64,000 bases of DNA from Pseudomonas poae (GTDB lineage Bacteria > Pseudomonadota > Gammaproteobacteria > Pseudomonadales > Pseudomonadaceae): contig CP034537.1 of NCBI GenBank assembly GCA_004000515.1, positions 4,354,001 to 4,418,000 on the forward strand. Reading direction: 5' to 3'. Shown here piece after piece: positions 29,753 through 39,160 of this stretch. The notes under the pieces were generated by a model that was not told where the DNA came from, ran no database searches, and saw nothing but the letters and a program-made list of their open reading frames with translations. Every line of letters begins with the position of its first letter. The stretch's first letter is position 1. The translations under genes and the position numbers were made by a program.

Positions 29753-30526
29753 ATGACGGCGATGATCATGCACAGTCCGACGCTTGCGATGGCGCCCCGG
29801 GACACGTCCGGGTTCTGGAGAAACAGCTTGGCCGCAAGCGTCGCGGTAGCGCTGCATGTGGGGGTGTTGGCCGCGCTGATGCTGGGCTGGTCGACCGACA
29901 AGCCGGTGGCTGAAGCGCCTCGGGTGATGCACACCCAGTTGGTGATGCTGCCGCCGGCACCGGCACCGGCACCGGCACCCGTGCCCGAACCGGTGGCCGT
30001 TGCAGCACCGCCAGCGGAGCCTGTCGTCGCTCCCGCCCCGCCAAACCCGTAGTCGATCCACAGATCCAGGCGCAAAAACTCGAAAAAGCCGCCTTGGCCC
30101 GCAAGCGCGTCGAGGAGAAAAAGGCTGAGCAGCAACAAGAGCGCCTGGCGGCCGAACAGCGCACTCAGGAATTGGCACAACAACGCTTGGCCCAGGAACG
30201 CCTGGCCGCTGAACGCGCACGTTCTGCTGCCCCAGCGGTAGCCCCGGCGTTTGACAGTCGCCAATACCAACCCTTGAGCAAGGAAGCCCCGGACTACCCC
30301 GAGCGCGCCCTGGACAAAAAACATCGAAGGCGACTGCACGGTGGAGTACACCGTCAACACCCAGGGGCGCGTGGAAAACCCCAAGGTGCTCGACGGCTGC
30401 CATCCGCTGTTCATGCGCCCGTCACTGGCGGCGGCGAACACCTTTCGCTATCAACCGAGGGTGGTTGAAGGCAAACCCGTACCGGTACCGGCGGTGCGCA
30501 ATACCTTCCACTACCGCATCAAATAA
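29753..30526 (+). CDS. tonB: TonB-family energy transducer
   Basis: Repaired length is 257 residues. An A3 run near 30044 should be A4, and an A6 run near 30316 should be A5; the two cancel. A single N-terminal anchor (VAVALHVGVLAALMLGW) is followed by a Pro-Ala-rich spacer (PPAPAPAPAPVPEPVAVAAP). Next comes a Lys/Gln-rich coiled segment (RVEEKKAEQQQERLAAEQR) and a C-terminal TonB domain (DYPERALDKNIEGDCTVEYT, GRVENPKVLDGCHPLF, RYQPRVVEGKP). Two Cys in the C-terminal domain could form a disulfide. With ExbBD it should power the receptor at 24137. Confidence 0.88.
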
Positions 30527-30531
30527 TACCG

Positions 30532-32652
30532 TCAGAGGTCGTATCGCACCGACAGCAACAGGGTGCGCGGATCGTTGACCGAGTAGTAGCGCGCGCCGCT
30601 GGAGGGCACGTAGCCCACCGATTGCGGGTAGGCGCGGTCCAGCAGGTTTTTCACCGCCAGGGTGGTGGTCCAGTGGCCGTCACCGCTGATGTAGCGGGTG
30701 TTAGCGTTCCAGAAGGTTTGCTGCGGCACTTCCTGGATATCGTCGTTCAGCGCGTTGGCGTAGGACTTGGTCTGGAACTGCGCATCGGTGCCCGCCAGCC
30801 AGGTGCCCGGCAGTCCGGCTGGAATGGTGTAGTTCAGCCCGACACTGGCGTTCCAGCGCGGCGAGAACACCAGTTGCTTGCCGTTGGCGTCCACGCCGGC
30901 ACCGCTGGCGTTCTGGAAGTCGTCGTACTGGCTTTCGAGGTAGCCGATGTTGGCGGTCAGTTGCAGGTCACGGCTCAGCGCGGTGAGGGTTTCCAGCTCC
31001 ACGCCGTACGTGTGGGCCTGGCCGACGTTGGTGCGCAGGCTCACACCCAGCGCCGGGTCGTAGGCGTTGGTCTGCAGGTCTTTGTAGTCGTTGTAGAACA
31101 GCGCGACGTTGGCCCGCAGGCGCTGGTCGAAAAAAGTCACCCTTGAAGCCAGTTTCCCAGGTGGTCACGTCCTCTGGCGAAAACGCCTGCTCGGCCGCTG
31201 CGCGGGTTGGCGCACGGTTGTCATAGCCGCCAGCCTTGAAGCCTTTGGCCACGTAGGCGTATTGGTTGAGGTGCGGGGTCCAGGCGTATTCAAAGCCGAT
31301 TTTCGGGCTAGTGGATTGCCACGACTTGCTCGACTCGGCGGTGAAGTTGGTGCCGGTGATGTCCCGGTTGGTGTTGATTGCGTAGTTGGTGAAGTCGAAA
31401 TTCTTGTGCTCGCGGGTAAAACGCAGGCCGGCGATCAGCGACAGTTGCGGGGTGATCTTATAGGTGCCCTGGCCGTACAACGCGTAGCTCTCGGTGTTGG
31501 TGGTGCTGTATTGGCCCTGGCCGATCACGCGGTTGCGCGCGATGGAATAGGTGAGGTTGTCGCGGTCGGCATCAAAGCGTTCGCGGTACAGGTACAGGCC
31601 GGTGCTGAAGCTGAAATCGTCGTAGTCACCGTTGAGCTGGAACTCCTGGGTGGCGTAGTTCTGCTTGTAGAGGATCAGGTTGTTCTGGATCAACGCGGCT
31701 TGGCCGGAGTTGTCGTAGTCCACCGGCTGGTTGAAGGACGACCAGGCGGTGACCGACTTGAAGTTCAGGTGGTCATCGATCGCGTAGATCGCCCGCAACA
31801 CCGAGCTGCCTTGGTCGAGACGGTTTTTCGGGTCGAGGCTGCTGTAGCTCTTGAACTTGTCGAAGTGGCCGTTGGCATCGAACGGTGTATAGCTGGTGGT
31901 GTCGCCGCGGTCGAAGGTACCGGCCAGGGTCAATTGCACATCCCACGGCGAGTCTTCGGGTTTGTAGCGCAGCTTGCCGCGATAGGACTGGATATCGACG
32001 TTGTTCACATCCTTGTCCCGTGTCGGGTTCGAGACGGTGCCGTCGCGTGTCAGCCGGATCGCCGAGAAACTGCCGAACAGGGCGTTGTCCACCAACGGCC
32101 CGCTGATCAGGAAGCGGCCGTTCTGCGCGTTGTAATTGCCGGCACCCAGCTCGACGAATCCACGGGTTTCCTGGTTCGGGTCACGGGTGATCACACGGAT
32201 CGCACCGGCGCTGCTGTTGCGCCCGTACAGCGTGCCTTGGGGGCCGCGCAATACTTCGACGCGCTCGACGTCGTTGAAGTCGAGCATCGAGGAAATGGCG
32301 CGGGGATGTACAAATCATCGGCGTAGACCGCGACGGCCGCTTCCTGGATCGGGTCGGTTTCACCAATGCCGCGAATGCCGTAGGTTTGCGCGCTGTAGGA
32401 GATCGACTGGCGGCTGAGGGTCAGGTTGGGCACCTGGCCGGACAGGTCGCGCACGCTGCGGATCTGCTTGTCTTCCAGGGTCTTTTCGTCGAACGCGGAA
32501 ATCGCCAGCGGGGTTTTCTGCAGGTCTTCGCTGCGGTGTTCAGCCGTGACATTCACCACCGGCAAGGCGGCGTCATCGGCGTGGGCGTAGACGCCGAACA
32601 GGGCGAGGGAAACGGCGAGGGTGAGGCGATTGGGCGCGAGGGTATGGCTCAT
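30532..32652 (-). CDS. TonB-dependent receptor 1 of the organosulfur island
   Basis: Repaired length is 706 residues. A T6 run at the minus-strand position near 31132 should be T5, and a C is missing near 32297. Start ATG 32652 gives signal peptide LTLAVSLALFGVYAHA. TonB box/plug: PVVNVTAEHRSEDLQKTPLA, SVRDLSGQVPNL, VERVEVLRGPQGTLYGRNSS and GAIRVITRDP. The barrel ends DPRTLLLSVRYDL. The substrate is unknown. Its leader carries the motif shared with the SsuA, TauD and SsuD-like genes, which suggests sulfur-regulated uptake of an organosulfur compound. It converges with tonB (5-base gap) and is therefore not part of the phytate operon. Confidence 0.86.
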
Positions 32653-32685
32653 GGTGGACCCCTGAGAAAGTGGTGGTTGGCAAAG

Positions 32686-32706
32686 CCTCCACCTGGTCAG
32701 GGTCGG
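32686..32706 (-). promoter_or_regulatory. Shared sulfur-island leader motif, copy 1
   Basis: Sense strand: CCGACCCTGACCAGGTGGAG then G, 34 bases before the ATG at 32652. It matches the elements at 38678, 44162 and 49916 in the pattern CCGACCC, short spacer, CC-GG-GGAGG. See the findings. Confidence 0.6.
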
Positions 32707-32751
32707 TGCTGGAGGTAACAATATGGATATGAAAGGCGTTCGTAAAAGTCC

Positions 32752-32790
32752 GTTTTGTTATATGTTAAGTATGAATAATATGCATTTTAT
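32752..32790 (-). promoter_or_regulatory. AT-rich block shared with the SsuA leader, copy 1
   Basis: Plus strand reads TTTTGTTATATGTTAAGTAT followed by GAATAAT and CATTTT. The same block, with few differences, lies at 38747-38785, at a similar distance from the leader motif. It probably contains the promoter and/or an activator site. Confidence 0.5.
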
Positions 32791-32842
32791 TGGTGCATAA
32801 AATGCGCATTGATAATTATCTCATTGGCGCTACAAATCAAAA

Positions 32843-32869
32843 TGTGGGAGCTGGCTTGCCTGCGATCGC
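32843..32869 (+). repeat. Single (half) REP sequence
   Basis: One arm only: TGTGGGAGCTGGCTTGCCTG followed by CGATCGC, with no inverted partner nearby. It stands immediately before repeat copy C. Confidence 0.75.
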
Positions 32870-32902
32870 TATGTATATGGCGCTGGAGCTTTTGGGCGGA
32901 GT

Positions 32903-33195
32903 ACATATCCGTTATTTGGGTAACGGCGGCTATTGGTTCCGCTCTTACAGCGGCTCACTTTTGAAAAGCCGGAATGCCGGCCCAGTCAAAAGTAAGCAAA
33001 CGCTTCGCCCCACCACTCGGCACCTCGCCTTGGCTCGGTGTGCCCGAACGAAGGCTTGAATCCGTGGGCCGCCGTCATGGGCCATCCTTGGCCCAGGACG
33101 GCTAACCCGGCGTCCTGCCGGGTTACCCACGAATTCAAGCCTGCGTTCGGCCAGCGTGGTTTAACGGGGCGCCTGAGATCAAGATCAAAAGCCAA
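32903..33195 (+). repeat. Interspersed ~270-bp repeat, copy C
   Basis: Same sequence as copies A and B (CATATCCGTTATTTGGGTAA ... AACGGGGCGCCTGAGATCAA), here with a small extra segment (GAATGCCGGCCCAGTCAAAAG). The stretch from 32722 to 33348 holds only this element, two REP elements and the receptor promoter; I see no gene. Confidence 0.85.
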
Positions 33196-33244
33196 ATCAA
33201 AAGCCAGAGCAGACCGCTGTCTGCCTGACAAATGGAGATCCAAA

Positions 33245-33333
33245 TGTGGGAGCGGGCTTGCTCGCGAATGCGGCGTGTCAGTCACCGAATGTATTGACTG
33301 ATGCACCGCATGCGCGAGCAAGCCCGCTCCCAC
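33245..33333. repeat. REPIN following repeat copy C
   Basis: Inverted arms TGTGGGAGCGGGCTTGCTCG and CGAGCAAGCCCGCTCCCACA. Repeat C plus the spacer (GACCGCTGTCTGCCTGACAA) plus this REPIN matches the reverse complement of 17166-17590. Confidence 0.9.
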
Positions 33334-33348
33334 ATTTTTTGAATAGCG

Positions 33349-34292
33349 TCAGGCGTTGGCTAGGTTTGCCAGTTCGCTGCCGCCCACATACCGCTCCAGA
33401 TTCGCCAAAAACGTATCCGCAATCTCATTGCGACTATTGGTCGAAATCGCTGACGTATGCGGCGACAACCTCACCCTCGGGTGCGTGTACAACGGATGCC
33501 CATCCGGCAGCGGTTCAGGCTCGGTCACGTCTAGCGAGGCCAGCCCGACTTGTCCGTTATCCAGCGCTTGCAACAACGCTTCCTGGTCCAGCAACCCACC
33601 CCGCGCAATGTTGATCAGATGCAGCCCCGGCTTGGCACTGCCCAGCACATCGCGGTTGATGATGTTGCGTGTGCTCTCGGTCAACGGTGCGGCCACTACC
33701 AGGTGATCGGCGCGGGCGAACAGGTCGTGGATGTCCTTGGCGGCTTCCACGCCTGCGCTGAACGGCGCCTGGCTTTGGCGCAGCGCCACGACGTTGATCC
33801 CTAATGCCAAGGCCTTTTGCGCCAGGCTCTCGCCGATCGCGCCAAAGCCAAGAATACCCAGCGTGGTGCCCTTGAGCGGCCGCAGTGGAGTGAAATTCCA
33901 CTGCGAATCCTTCACCCAGATATCCGGCAATGCTTGGACGCCGCGAAGATCGCGGCCAAGGCAAACTCGGCCAGGTTGTCGGCGGCACTGCCGCGTGAGG
34001 TGGTCACGGGCGGGCCGTTGAACAGCCACTGCGGGTAAAAGTCGATGCCCGACGACACCAGGTGCACCCACTGCGCACCGTACGGCCAGCCCGGCGGCAG
34101 GGTGTCCGGCGCGGCATAGCCACGCACGTTGATCGGGCGCGCCAGCAGGATATTCGCCTGGGGTGGCAGGTCGCTCGGCACGCCGGCCGGTACGCCGATT
34201 ACCTGGGCGTCGGGGTGAATGGTCTTGAGGCGCTCGCGGATCACTTGGTTGAAATCTTCGTCCAGCTGGCTGGCGATAATCACCTGGGTCAT
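33349..34292 (-). CDS. D-2-hydroxyacid dehydrogenase family protein
   Basis: Repaired length is 314 residues; one G is missing near 33932. NAD(P)-binding motif GILGFGAIGESLAQKALALG, catalytic-region segments INIARGGLLDQEAL (Arg), DVTEPEPLPDGHPL (Glu) and LSPHTSAIS (His). It should reduce a 2-keto acid or oxidise a D-2-hydroxy acid. Start ATG 34292 overlaps the TGA of the acyl-CoA dehydrogenase-like gene, so they are coupled. In this context the substrate may be a C2-C4 keto or hydroxy acid left after C-S cleavage, which is inference. Confidence 0.86.
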
Positions 34293-35466
34293 GTGCGTTC
34301 CTTCTGGCGTTGGGCGAAGACGGCTTTGCCGACGCCTTGCAATACGGCGTCGTTCTGCGGGGTATGTACGCGGCTGCAGAGCACGTCGCGGTAATGGCGT
34401 TGCAGCGGGTTCAGGCGCGACAGGCCAGGGTTGCCCGAGGCTTCGATGGCCAGTTCCACGGCGCGAATCGCGTTGTTGGTCACCAGGTACTTCAACTGCG
34501 CGGCATTGGCGGCCGGGGTGTGGCCTTCGGCGGCGGCATCCAGCAGGCTGCGGTTGGCGAACAGCAATGTGTCGATATGCCCGACGGTCTCCTGGAAGCG
34601 CGGCAACGTGGACAACGCGGCGCCGAGGTTGGACGGTGCGCGTTCTTCCAGCCAGTTCACCAGCCAGTCCCGTGCAGCATGGGCCACGGCGTCGTACACC
34701 GAGGACAGCAACACCGACATCCACAGGAAACCTTCGCCGTCTAGCTCTGGCGACGGCGCGCTCCATGGGCTGACGCTGACAGCGTGGTCCAGCGGCACCA
34801 GGACATTGTCGAGCACCACTTCATGGCTGCAGGTGGCGCGCATGCCCAAGTGATCCCAGGTGTCGATGATGGTCACGCCGGGGCTGTCTTTGGGCACCAA
34901 CCAGGCGCCTACCAGCGGGTCGGCGTCATCGCTGCGGCCCCACACGCTGAACCAGGTCAGGCCATGGCTGCCGGTGGAGTAGATCTTGCGCCCGCTGATG
35001 CACCAGCCTTCGGCGGTACGCACGGCGGTGGTTGCCGGCAGGCCGCCACGGGCCGGGGTGCCGAGGTCGGGCTCGACGCGCAGGGCGTTGATCAACGCAC
35101 CGTTGCGCACGGCGTCTTCGGCCACTTGGGTGCGCAGGTGTGCGGGCCAGGACTTGCTGTCTTGCAAGCGCGTGTGTTGCAGGTATTGCATCACCAGGAT
35201 CAGCGCAGTGGAGGGTTCACCCTTGGCAATCGCACTGATCGCCTTGCGCGCCTGGGGCAGCTGGCACCGCCGCCGCCCAGGGATTTGGGCACGGTGAGGG
35301 CGATGAGGCCGTGTTCGTGGAGCAGTTTGAAGTTGGCGTGAGGGAAGGTGCCGCTCTCGTCATACAGGTGCGCGGTGCTGGCCAGCTCGGCGCTGAGGCG
35401 TTCGAGCAGGGCTTCGAAATGGGCGACTTCCACGGAGCGTAGAGACGGTTGGGACGATGAAGTCAT
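34289..35466 (-). CDS. Acyl-CoA dehydrogenase-fold flavin monooxygenase (DszC/SfnB-like)
   Basis: Repaired length is 392 residues; one C is missing near 35259. The fold is that of acyl-CoA dehydrogenases (HEHGLIALTVPKSLGGGGAS, ISGRKIYSTGSHGLTWFSVW, LDNVLVPLDHAVSV, a C-terminal RHYRDVLCSRVHTPQND). The last segment lacks the usual catalytic Glu context and matches the oxygen-using DszC/SfnB branch tied to sulfur acquisition. It probably oxygenates an organosulfur compound using reduced flavin from a partner reductase not seen here. Overlap with the following dehydrogenase gene implies one operon. Confidence 0.8.
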
Positions 35467-35489
35467 GATGAATGTACTCGGTCAAAAAA

Positions 35490-35578
35490 TGTGGGAGCTG
35501 GCTTGCCTGCGATAGCGGTCTTTCAGTTGGCTCATTGGTTACTGATCCATAGCTATCGCAGGCAAGCCAGCTCCCACA
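35490..35578. repeat. REPIN between operon genes
   Basis: Inverted arms TGTGGGAGCTGGCTTGCCTG and CAGGCAAGCCAGCTCCCACA. It sits between the redoxin and flavoprotein genes on the same strand and could modulate mRNA stability in a polycistronic transcript. Confidence 0.9.
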
Positions 35579-35594
35579 GGGAGGGCGAGGTGAT

Positions 35595-36278
35595 TCAGAT
35601 GGCCAGGCGTACGGGCTGCTCGCCCAGTAGGCGCTCCACCACCTGCAACACCGGCTCAGCCTCCGTGCGCACCAACCAATCCGGGCTCACCTCGACAAAC
35701 GCCACTGTGCCGTCCTTGGCAATCACCACCACCGTCGGTTGCGGCAACTCCCACGTTCCGGTGCCGGTGGTCTCGCCAATGCTGGTGCCCTTGGCCAGCG
35801 CTGCATTACGCGAGGCTTCGTCAAAGCTGTAGAGAATGCCCAGGCGTCGTCCGAGGTTGTTGTCCTTGTCGCTGGCCACCAGCAATTGCAGGTTATGCCG
35901 GGTCTTGATCTCCACCAGGCGTTCAGGCACTTGCGGGCTCACCGCTACCAGCGGCACGCCCAGTTCACGCAGGCGCGGGTAAAGCTGGCGCTCGTAATAG
36001 GGCAGGGCGATGTTGCACGCCGGGCAGCCGGCAAAGCGGAAGAAAATCAGCACCGCCGGGCCGTCGGCCAACAGCAGCTCGCGGTTGAGTTCGCCGCCTT
36101 CCACGTTGAGCAAGGTAAACGGGTCCAGCTCATCGCCCACCTGCACGTAGTCGTCTACCCGTGCTTCATCCACCAGGCGCTGGCGCTGGTCGATATTGAT
36201 CTTCAATGACTCCGGTGCCCAACTGGCGACACGTTCGGCGTGCAGGTCCGCCAACTGACGGTTGAGGGATTCGCTCAT
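35595..36278 (-). CDS. Peroxiredoxin-like (AhpC/TSA) family protein
   Basis: A 227-residue intact protein with thioredoxin fold. The active-site segment is [18 protein letters not shown] (CxxC), followed by the TSA-type [14 protein letters not shown] and [19 protein letters not shown]. The N-terminal ~45 residues are an extra helical region. It may reduce peroxide generated by uncoupled flavin monooxygenases or act as a disulfide oxidoreductase. Its start overlaps the stop of the FMN monooxygenase by 4 nt (ATGA), so the two are translationally coupled. Confidence 0.85.
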   Translation of the reverse strand: MSESLNRQLADLHAERVASWAPESLKINIDQRQRLVDEARVDDYVQVGDELDPFTLLNVEGGELNRELLLADGPAVLIFFRFAGCPACNIALPYYERQLYPRLRELGVPLVAVSPQVPERLVEIKTRHNLQLLVASDKDNNLGRRLGILYSFDEASRNAALAKGTSIGETTGTGTWELPQPTVVVIAKDGTVAFVEVSPDWLVRTEAEPVLQVVERLLGEQPVRLAI

Positions 36279-37633
36279 GCCAGCGCCTCCTGTTTGTCTT
36301 CAACCTCAGCCGCCACGCTGTAGCGGTTGGCCGGCACGTCCAGGCCCAGGTTGTCGCGCAGGGTATGGCCGCTGTATTCAGTGCGGAACAGACCGCGTTG
36401 TTGCAGCACCGGCACCACCAGTTCGGTGAAGTACTGCAAGCCGTCCGGCAACACCGAGTTGATGATGAAACCGTCGCTGGCGCCACGCTCGAACCAGGTC
36501 TGGATCGCATCGGCGACTTGCTCCGGGGTGCCGACAAAATCACGCTTGGGCCGCGAGAAGCGCAGGGCCACTTCGCGCAGGGTCAGGCCTTCGTCCTTGG
36601 CCAGTTGCTTGATGCGGTCGGAGCCGCCGCGCTGGCTGTTGGAGCCCAGGTCGCCCAGTTCCGGGAACGGCGCGTCCAGCGGATATTTGCTGAAGTCGTG
36701 GTCGTTGAACGGGCGGCCAAGGGCGACGATGGCGTCTTCCACGGTGACCAGGTCCACGGCCTGCTGATAACGGCTTTCCACCTCGGCTTCATCGCGACCG
36801 ACAATCGGGCGGATACCCGGCAGGATCGACAGGTTCTCGGGGTCACGGCCAAAGCCCTTGGCGCGACGTTTGAGGTCGTGTGAATACGCCAGGCCTTCCT
36901 CGATGCTCTCCACGTGCACAAAGATTGCGTCGGAGTTTTCGGCGGCAAAATTACGCCCGTCTTCCGAGGTGCCGGCCTGGAAAATCACCGGCTGGCCCTG
37001 GCGCGAACGCGCAATATTCAGTGGGCCTTTGACCGAGAAGAACTCGCCTTTGTGGTTCAGTGCATGCAGTTTGCTCGGGGTGAAAAACTCGCCGCTTTGC
37101 TTGTTGTAGGCAAAGGCATCGTCTTCCCAGGAATCCCACAGGCCCTTGACTGCATTCACGTGCTCTTTGGCGATGCGATAGCGCACGGCATGCGGCGGGT
37201 GCTCGGCCTTGCCGAAGTTGTCGGCGGTGCCGCTGAGCCACGAGGTGACTACGTTCCAACCGGCGCGACCGCCGCTGATATGGTCCAGGGACGAGAACTG
37301 ACGTGCCACCTGGTAGGGCTCGGTGTAGCTGACGGTCACGGTGGCGACCAGGCCGATGTTGCTGGTGATCGCGGCGAGGGCCGAGAGGATGGTCAGCGGC
37401 TCGAAACGGTTGAGGTAATGAGGGCTGGACTTGGCGTGGATATGCAGGCTGTCGGCGATGAACACGAAGTCGAATTTGGCGGCTTCGGCCAGTTCAGTCT
37501 GTTGCTTGTAGAAACCAAAACTGGTGCTGGCATTCGGTTGGGCGTTCGGGTGGCGCCATTCGCCCCAGCCGTGACCCACTCCGTGGACCATGGCGCCGAG
37601 TTTCAAGTGGCGTGGCTGCTGTGACTTGCTCAT
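36275..37633 (-). CDS. FMN-dependent monooxygenase of the NtaA/SnaA/DszA family
   Basis: A 452-residue intact protein. Family hallmarks are [70 protein letters not shown] and [11 protein letters not shown]. These enzymes use FMNH2 and O2 for C-N or C-S oxidation of chelators, sulfones or sulfonates. Between an SsuA-like binding protein gene (30 bases upstream) and a redoxin (overlapping), it is most likely a C-S cleaving step of sulfur scavenging. Confidence 0.9.
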   Translation of the reverse strand: MSKSQQPRHLKLGAMVHGVGHGWGEWRHPNAQPNASTSFGFYKQQTELAEAAKFDFVFIADSLHIHAKSSPHYLNRFEPLTILSALAAITSNIGLVATVTVSYTEPYQVARQFSSLDHISGGRAGWNVVTSWLSGTADNFGKAEHPPHAVRYRIAKEHVNAVKGLWDSWEDDAFAYNKQSGEFFTPSKLHALNHKGEFFSVKGPLNIARSRQGQPVIFQAGTSEDGRNFAAENSDAIFVHVESIEEGLAYSHDLKRRAKGFGRDPENLSILPGIRPIVGRDEAEVESRYQQAVDLVTVEDAIVALGRPFNDHDFSKYPLDAPFPELGDLGSNSQRGGSDRIKQLAKDEGLTLREVALRFSRPKRDFVGTPEQVADAIQTWFERGASDGFIINSVLPDGLQYFTELVVPVLQQRGLFRTEYSGHTLRDNLGLDVPANRYSVAAEVEDKQEALA

Positions 37634-37663
37634 GTAATGCTCCTCCTAGCGCGATGCTTTTTA

Positions 37664-38638
37664 TCAGCGCGATGCTTGGGAATTGGGGGCACGCTTGGCG
37701 TTAAAGCTTTTATCGAAGCCCTGCGACACATCGATGTGCTTGGTCACCAGGCCTTCTTGTTGATAGATGTCGGCGGTCGCTTGCAGGCCGCTGATCACCG
37801 AGTCGTCGATGGCGACCGGGCTCAGGCGGGTGTCCTTGGCCACTTCCACATGCACTGCCAGGGGCAGGCCGGTGATCTTGGCCTGGGCGGCGGCGTATTC
37901 ATTGGGGTGGGTGTTGGCCCAGGCGAAGGCGCGGTCGATGCGCGCGACAAAGTCGTCCAATTGCGGACGCTTGTCGGCGATGGCTTGGCTAGTGGCGGCG
38001 AAGTACAGGTGGTTGCTCAACAGCTTGTTACCGCTGATCAGCACGCGGGCTTGGCTTTGCGAGGTGACCACGGTGGTGTACGGGTCCCAGGTGGCCCAGG
38101 CATCGGCGGTGCCGTTATCCAGCACCAGGCGTGATTCGCTCGGCAGCAGGAAAATGAACTGCACGTCCTTGGTGCTCAACCCGGCGCTGGCCAGGGCCTT
38201 GATCGCCAGGTAATGGCCGATGGAGCCGCGCCCGGTGACGATCTTCTTGCCCTTGAGGTCGGCGACGGTCTTGATCGGCGAATCCTTCGGCACCAGCAGG
38301 GCAGTGGTGTTACGCCCCTCGGCATGGATGATGCTGACCACCTTGAGCGACGCACCGGCGCCCAGGGCAAAGACATACGGTGCATCGCCGAGGGCGCCAA
38401 TATCCACCGCACCGGCATTCAGTGCTTCACCCAATGGCGAGGCGGACGGAAATTCCGACCATTGGATTTCGTACGGCACATTTTTCGACTCGCCGGAGAC
38501 ATCCAGCAGCGCCTTGATGGTTGATTTCTGATTGGCCACCCGCAGCGGTTGCAGGTCGGCGGCATGGCTGCTGCCGATCAGGCCGAGGGCCAGGGCAGTG
38601 CCCAGGAGCAGGCGTTTGAAAGGGGTGGTAAAGACCAT
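37664..38638 (-). CDS. ABC transporter substrate-binding protein, SsuA/TauA type
   Basis: A 324-residue intact protein with signal peptide LLLGTALALGLIGSSHAADL. SsuA-like motifs: VPYEIQWSEFPSASPLGEAL, AVDIGALGDAPYVFA, LKGKKIVTGRGSIGHYLAIK and ADAWATWDPYTT. It should capture an aliphatic sulfonate or related anion in the periplasm. No permease or ATPase gene is adjacent; the nearest candidates are the SsuC/SsuB-type genes at 50143-51762. Its own leader carries the shared motif (38678-38700). Confidence 0.9.
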   Translation of the reverse strand: MVFTTPFKRLLLGTALALGLIGSSHAADLQPLRVANQKSTIKALLDVSGESKNVPYEIQWSEFPSASPLGEALNAGAVDIGALGDAPYVFALGAGASLKVVSIIHAEGRNTTALLVPKDSPIKTVADLKGKKIVTGRGSIGHYLAIKALASAGLSTKDVQFIFLLPSESRLVLDNGTADAWATWDPYTTVVTSQSQARVLISGNKLLSNHLYFAATSQAIADKRPQLDDFVARIDRAFAWANTHPNEYAAAQAKITGLPLAVHVEVAKDTRLSPVAIDDSVISGLQATADIYQQEGLVTKHIDVSQGFDKSFNAKRAPNSQASR

Positions 38639-38677
38639 GGGATGCAGGCTCCAGGCAGATCAAGAAAGGGTTCGTTA

Positions 38678-38700
38678 CCTCCGCCTGGAGAAGGGGTCGG
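38678..38700 (-). promoter_or_regulatory. Shared sulfur-island leader motif, copy 2
   Basis: Sense strand: CCGACCCCTTCTCCAGGCGG then AGG, 40 bases before the ATG at 38638. CTCC-AGGC-GGAG can form a small stem-loop. Confidence 0.6.
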
Positions 38701-38746
38701 TGTGTGGGGTTAACGTTATGCCCATAAAAAACTCGCTGTGAAGTTC

Positions 38747-38785
38747 TTTTGGTTATATGTTAATTATGAAAATAATTCATTTTGC
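38747..38785 (-). promoter_or_regulatory. AT-rich block shared with the receptor-1 leader, copy 2
   Basis: Plus strand reads TTTTGGTTATATGTTAATTA then TGAAAATAATTCATTTT. It is aligned with 32752-32790 (TTATATGTTAA conserved) and is the likely promoter region of the SsuA-DszA-redoxin operon. Confidence 0.5.
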
Positions 38786-38794
38786 AGTGATTGA

Positions 38795-39160
38795 TTATTC
38801 AGTTATTGCATTTGGCGGGGTGATGCGAGCCAGGGCGAAGATGCCGTCCATGCGCCAATGCTCATTGCGATGAGCGGGATCATCGGCCCACTCATCCCAG
38901 CCCGAGTCGCGACGGTATTGGCCGAGCAGTCCTGCTTCACGCACGGCTACCGGGTCGGGGTGGCGCAGGTGCTCGACGTCCGGGTCGACGTACAGCGCGT
39001 CGCTGGTGCAATACAGCTCGCACATGAAGCAGGTCTGGCAGGCCTGTTGTTCGGCGATCAACGGTTTGCCCTGGGTGTCCTGGGCCAGCACATTGGTGGG
39101 GCACACGGCGACGCATTGACCGCAGCCGTTGCACAGGTCGGAGTAGATCAGTTCAATCAT
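38795..39160 (-). CDS. Ferredoxin-type protein with two 4Fe-4S motifs
   Basis: A 121-residue intact protein. The first cluster motif is CNGCGQCVAVCP and the second CQTCFMCELYCTSDAL, followed by a tail of ~60 residues rich in acidic, His and Trp residues (RRDSGWDEWADDPAHRNEHW). Its ATG overlaps the stop of the flavoprotein gene (4 nt). The pairing of a two-cluster ferredoxin with a fumarate-reductase-type flavoprotein recalls the B and A subunits of APS reductase. I infer that they form a two-subunit redox enzyme, with this as the electron-transfer subunit. Confidence 0.9.
   Translation of the reverse strand: MIELIYSDLCNGCGQCVAVCPTNVLAQDTQGKPLIAEQQACQTCFMCELYCTSDALYVDPDVEHLRHPDPVAVREAGLLGQYRRDSGWDEWADDPAHRNEHWRMDGIFALARITPPNAITE

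Noticed and set aside
32653..32721. N-terminal extension of TonB receptor 1 through the leader element
   Set aside because: The frame stays open (LPPAPTLTRWRL...), but the predicted signal peptide starts at ATG 32652, and the same element precedes three other genes where it is not in a common frame with the start codon. A conserved nucleotide element is more likely than coding.
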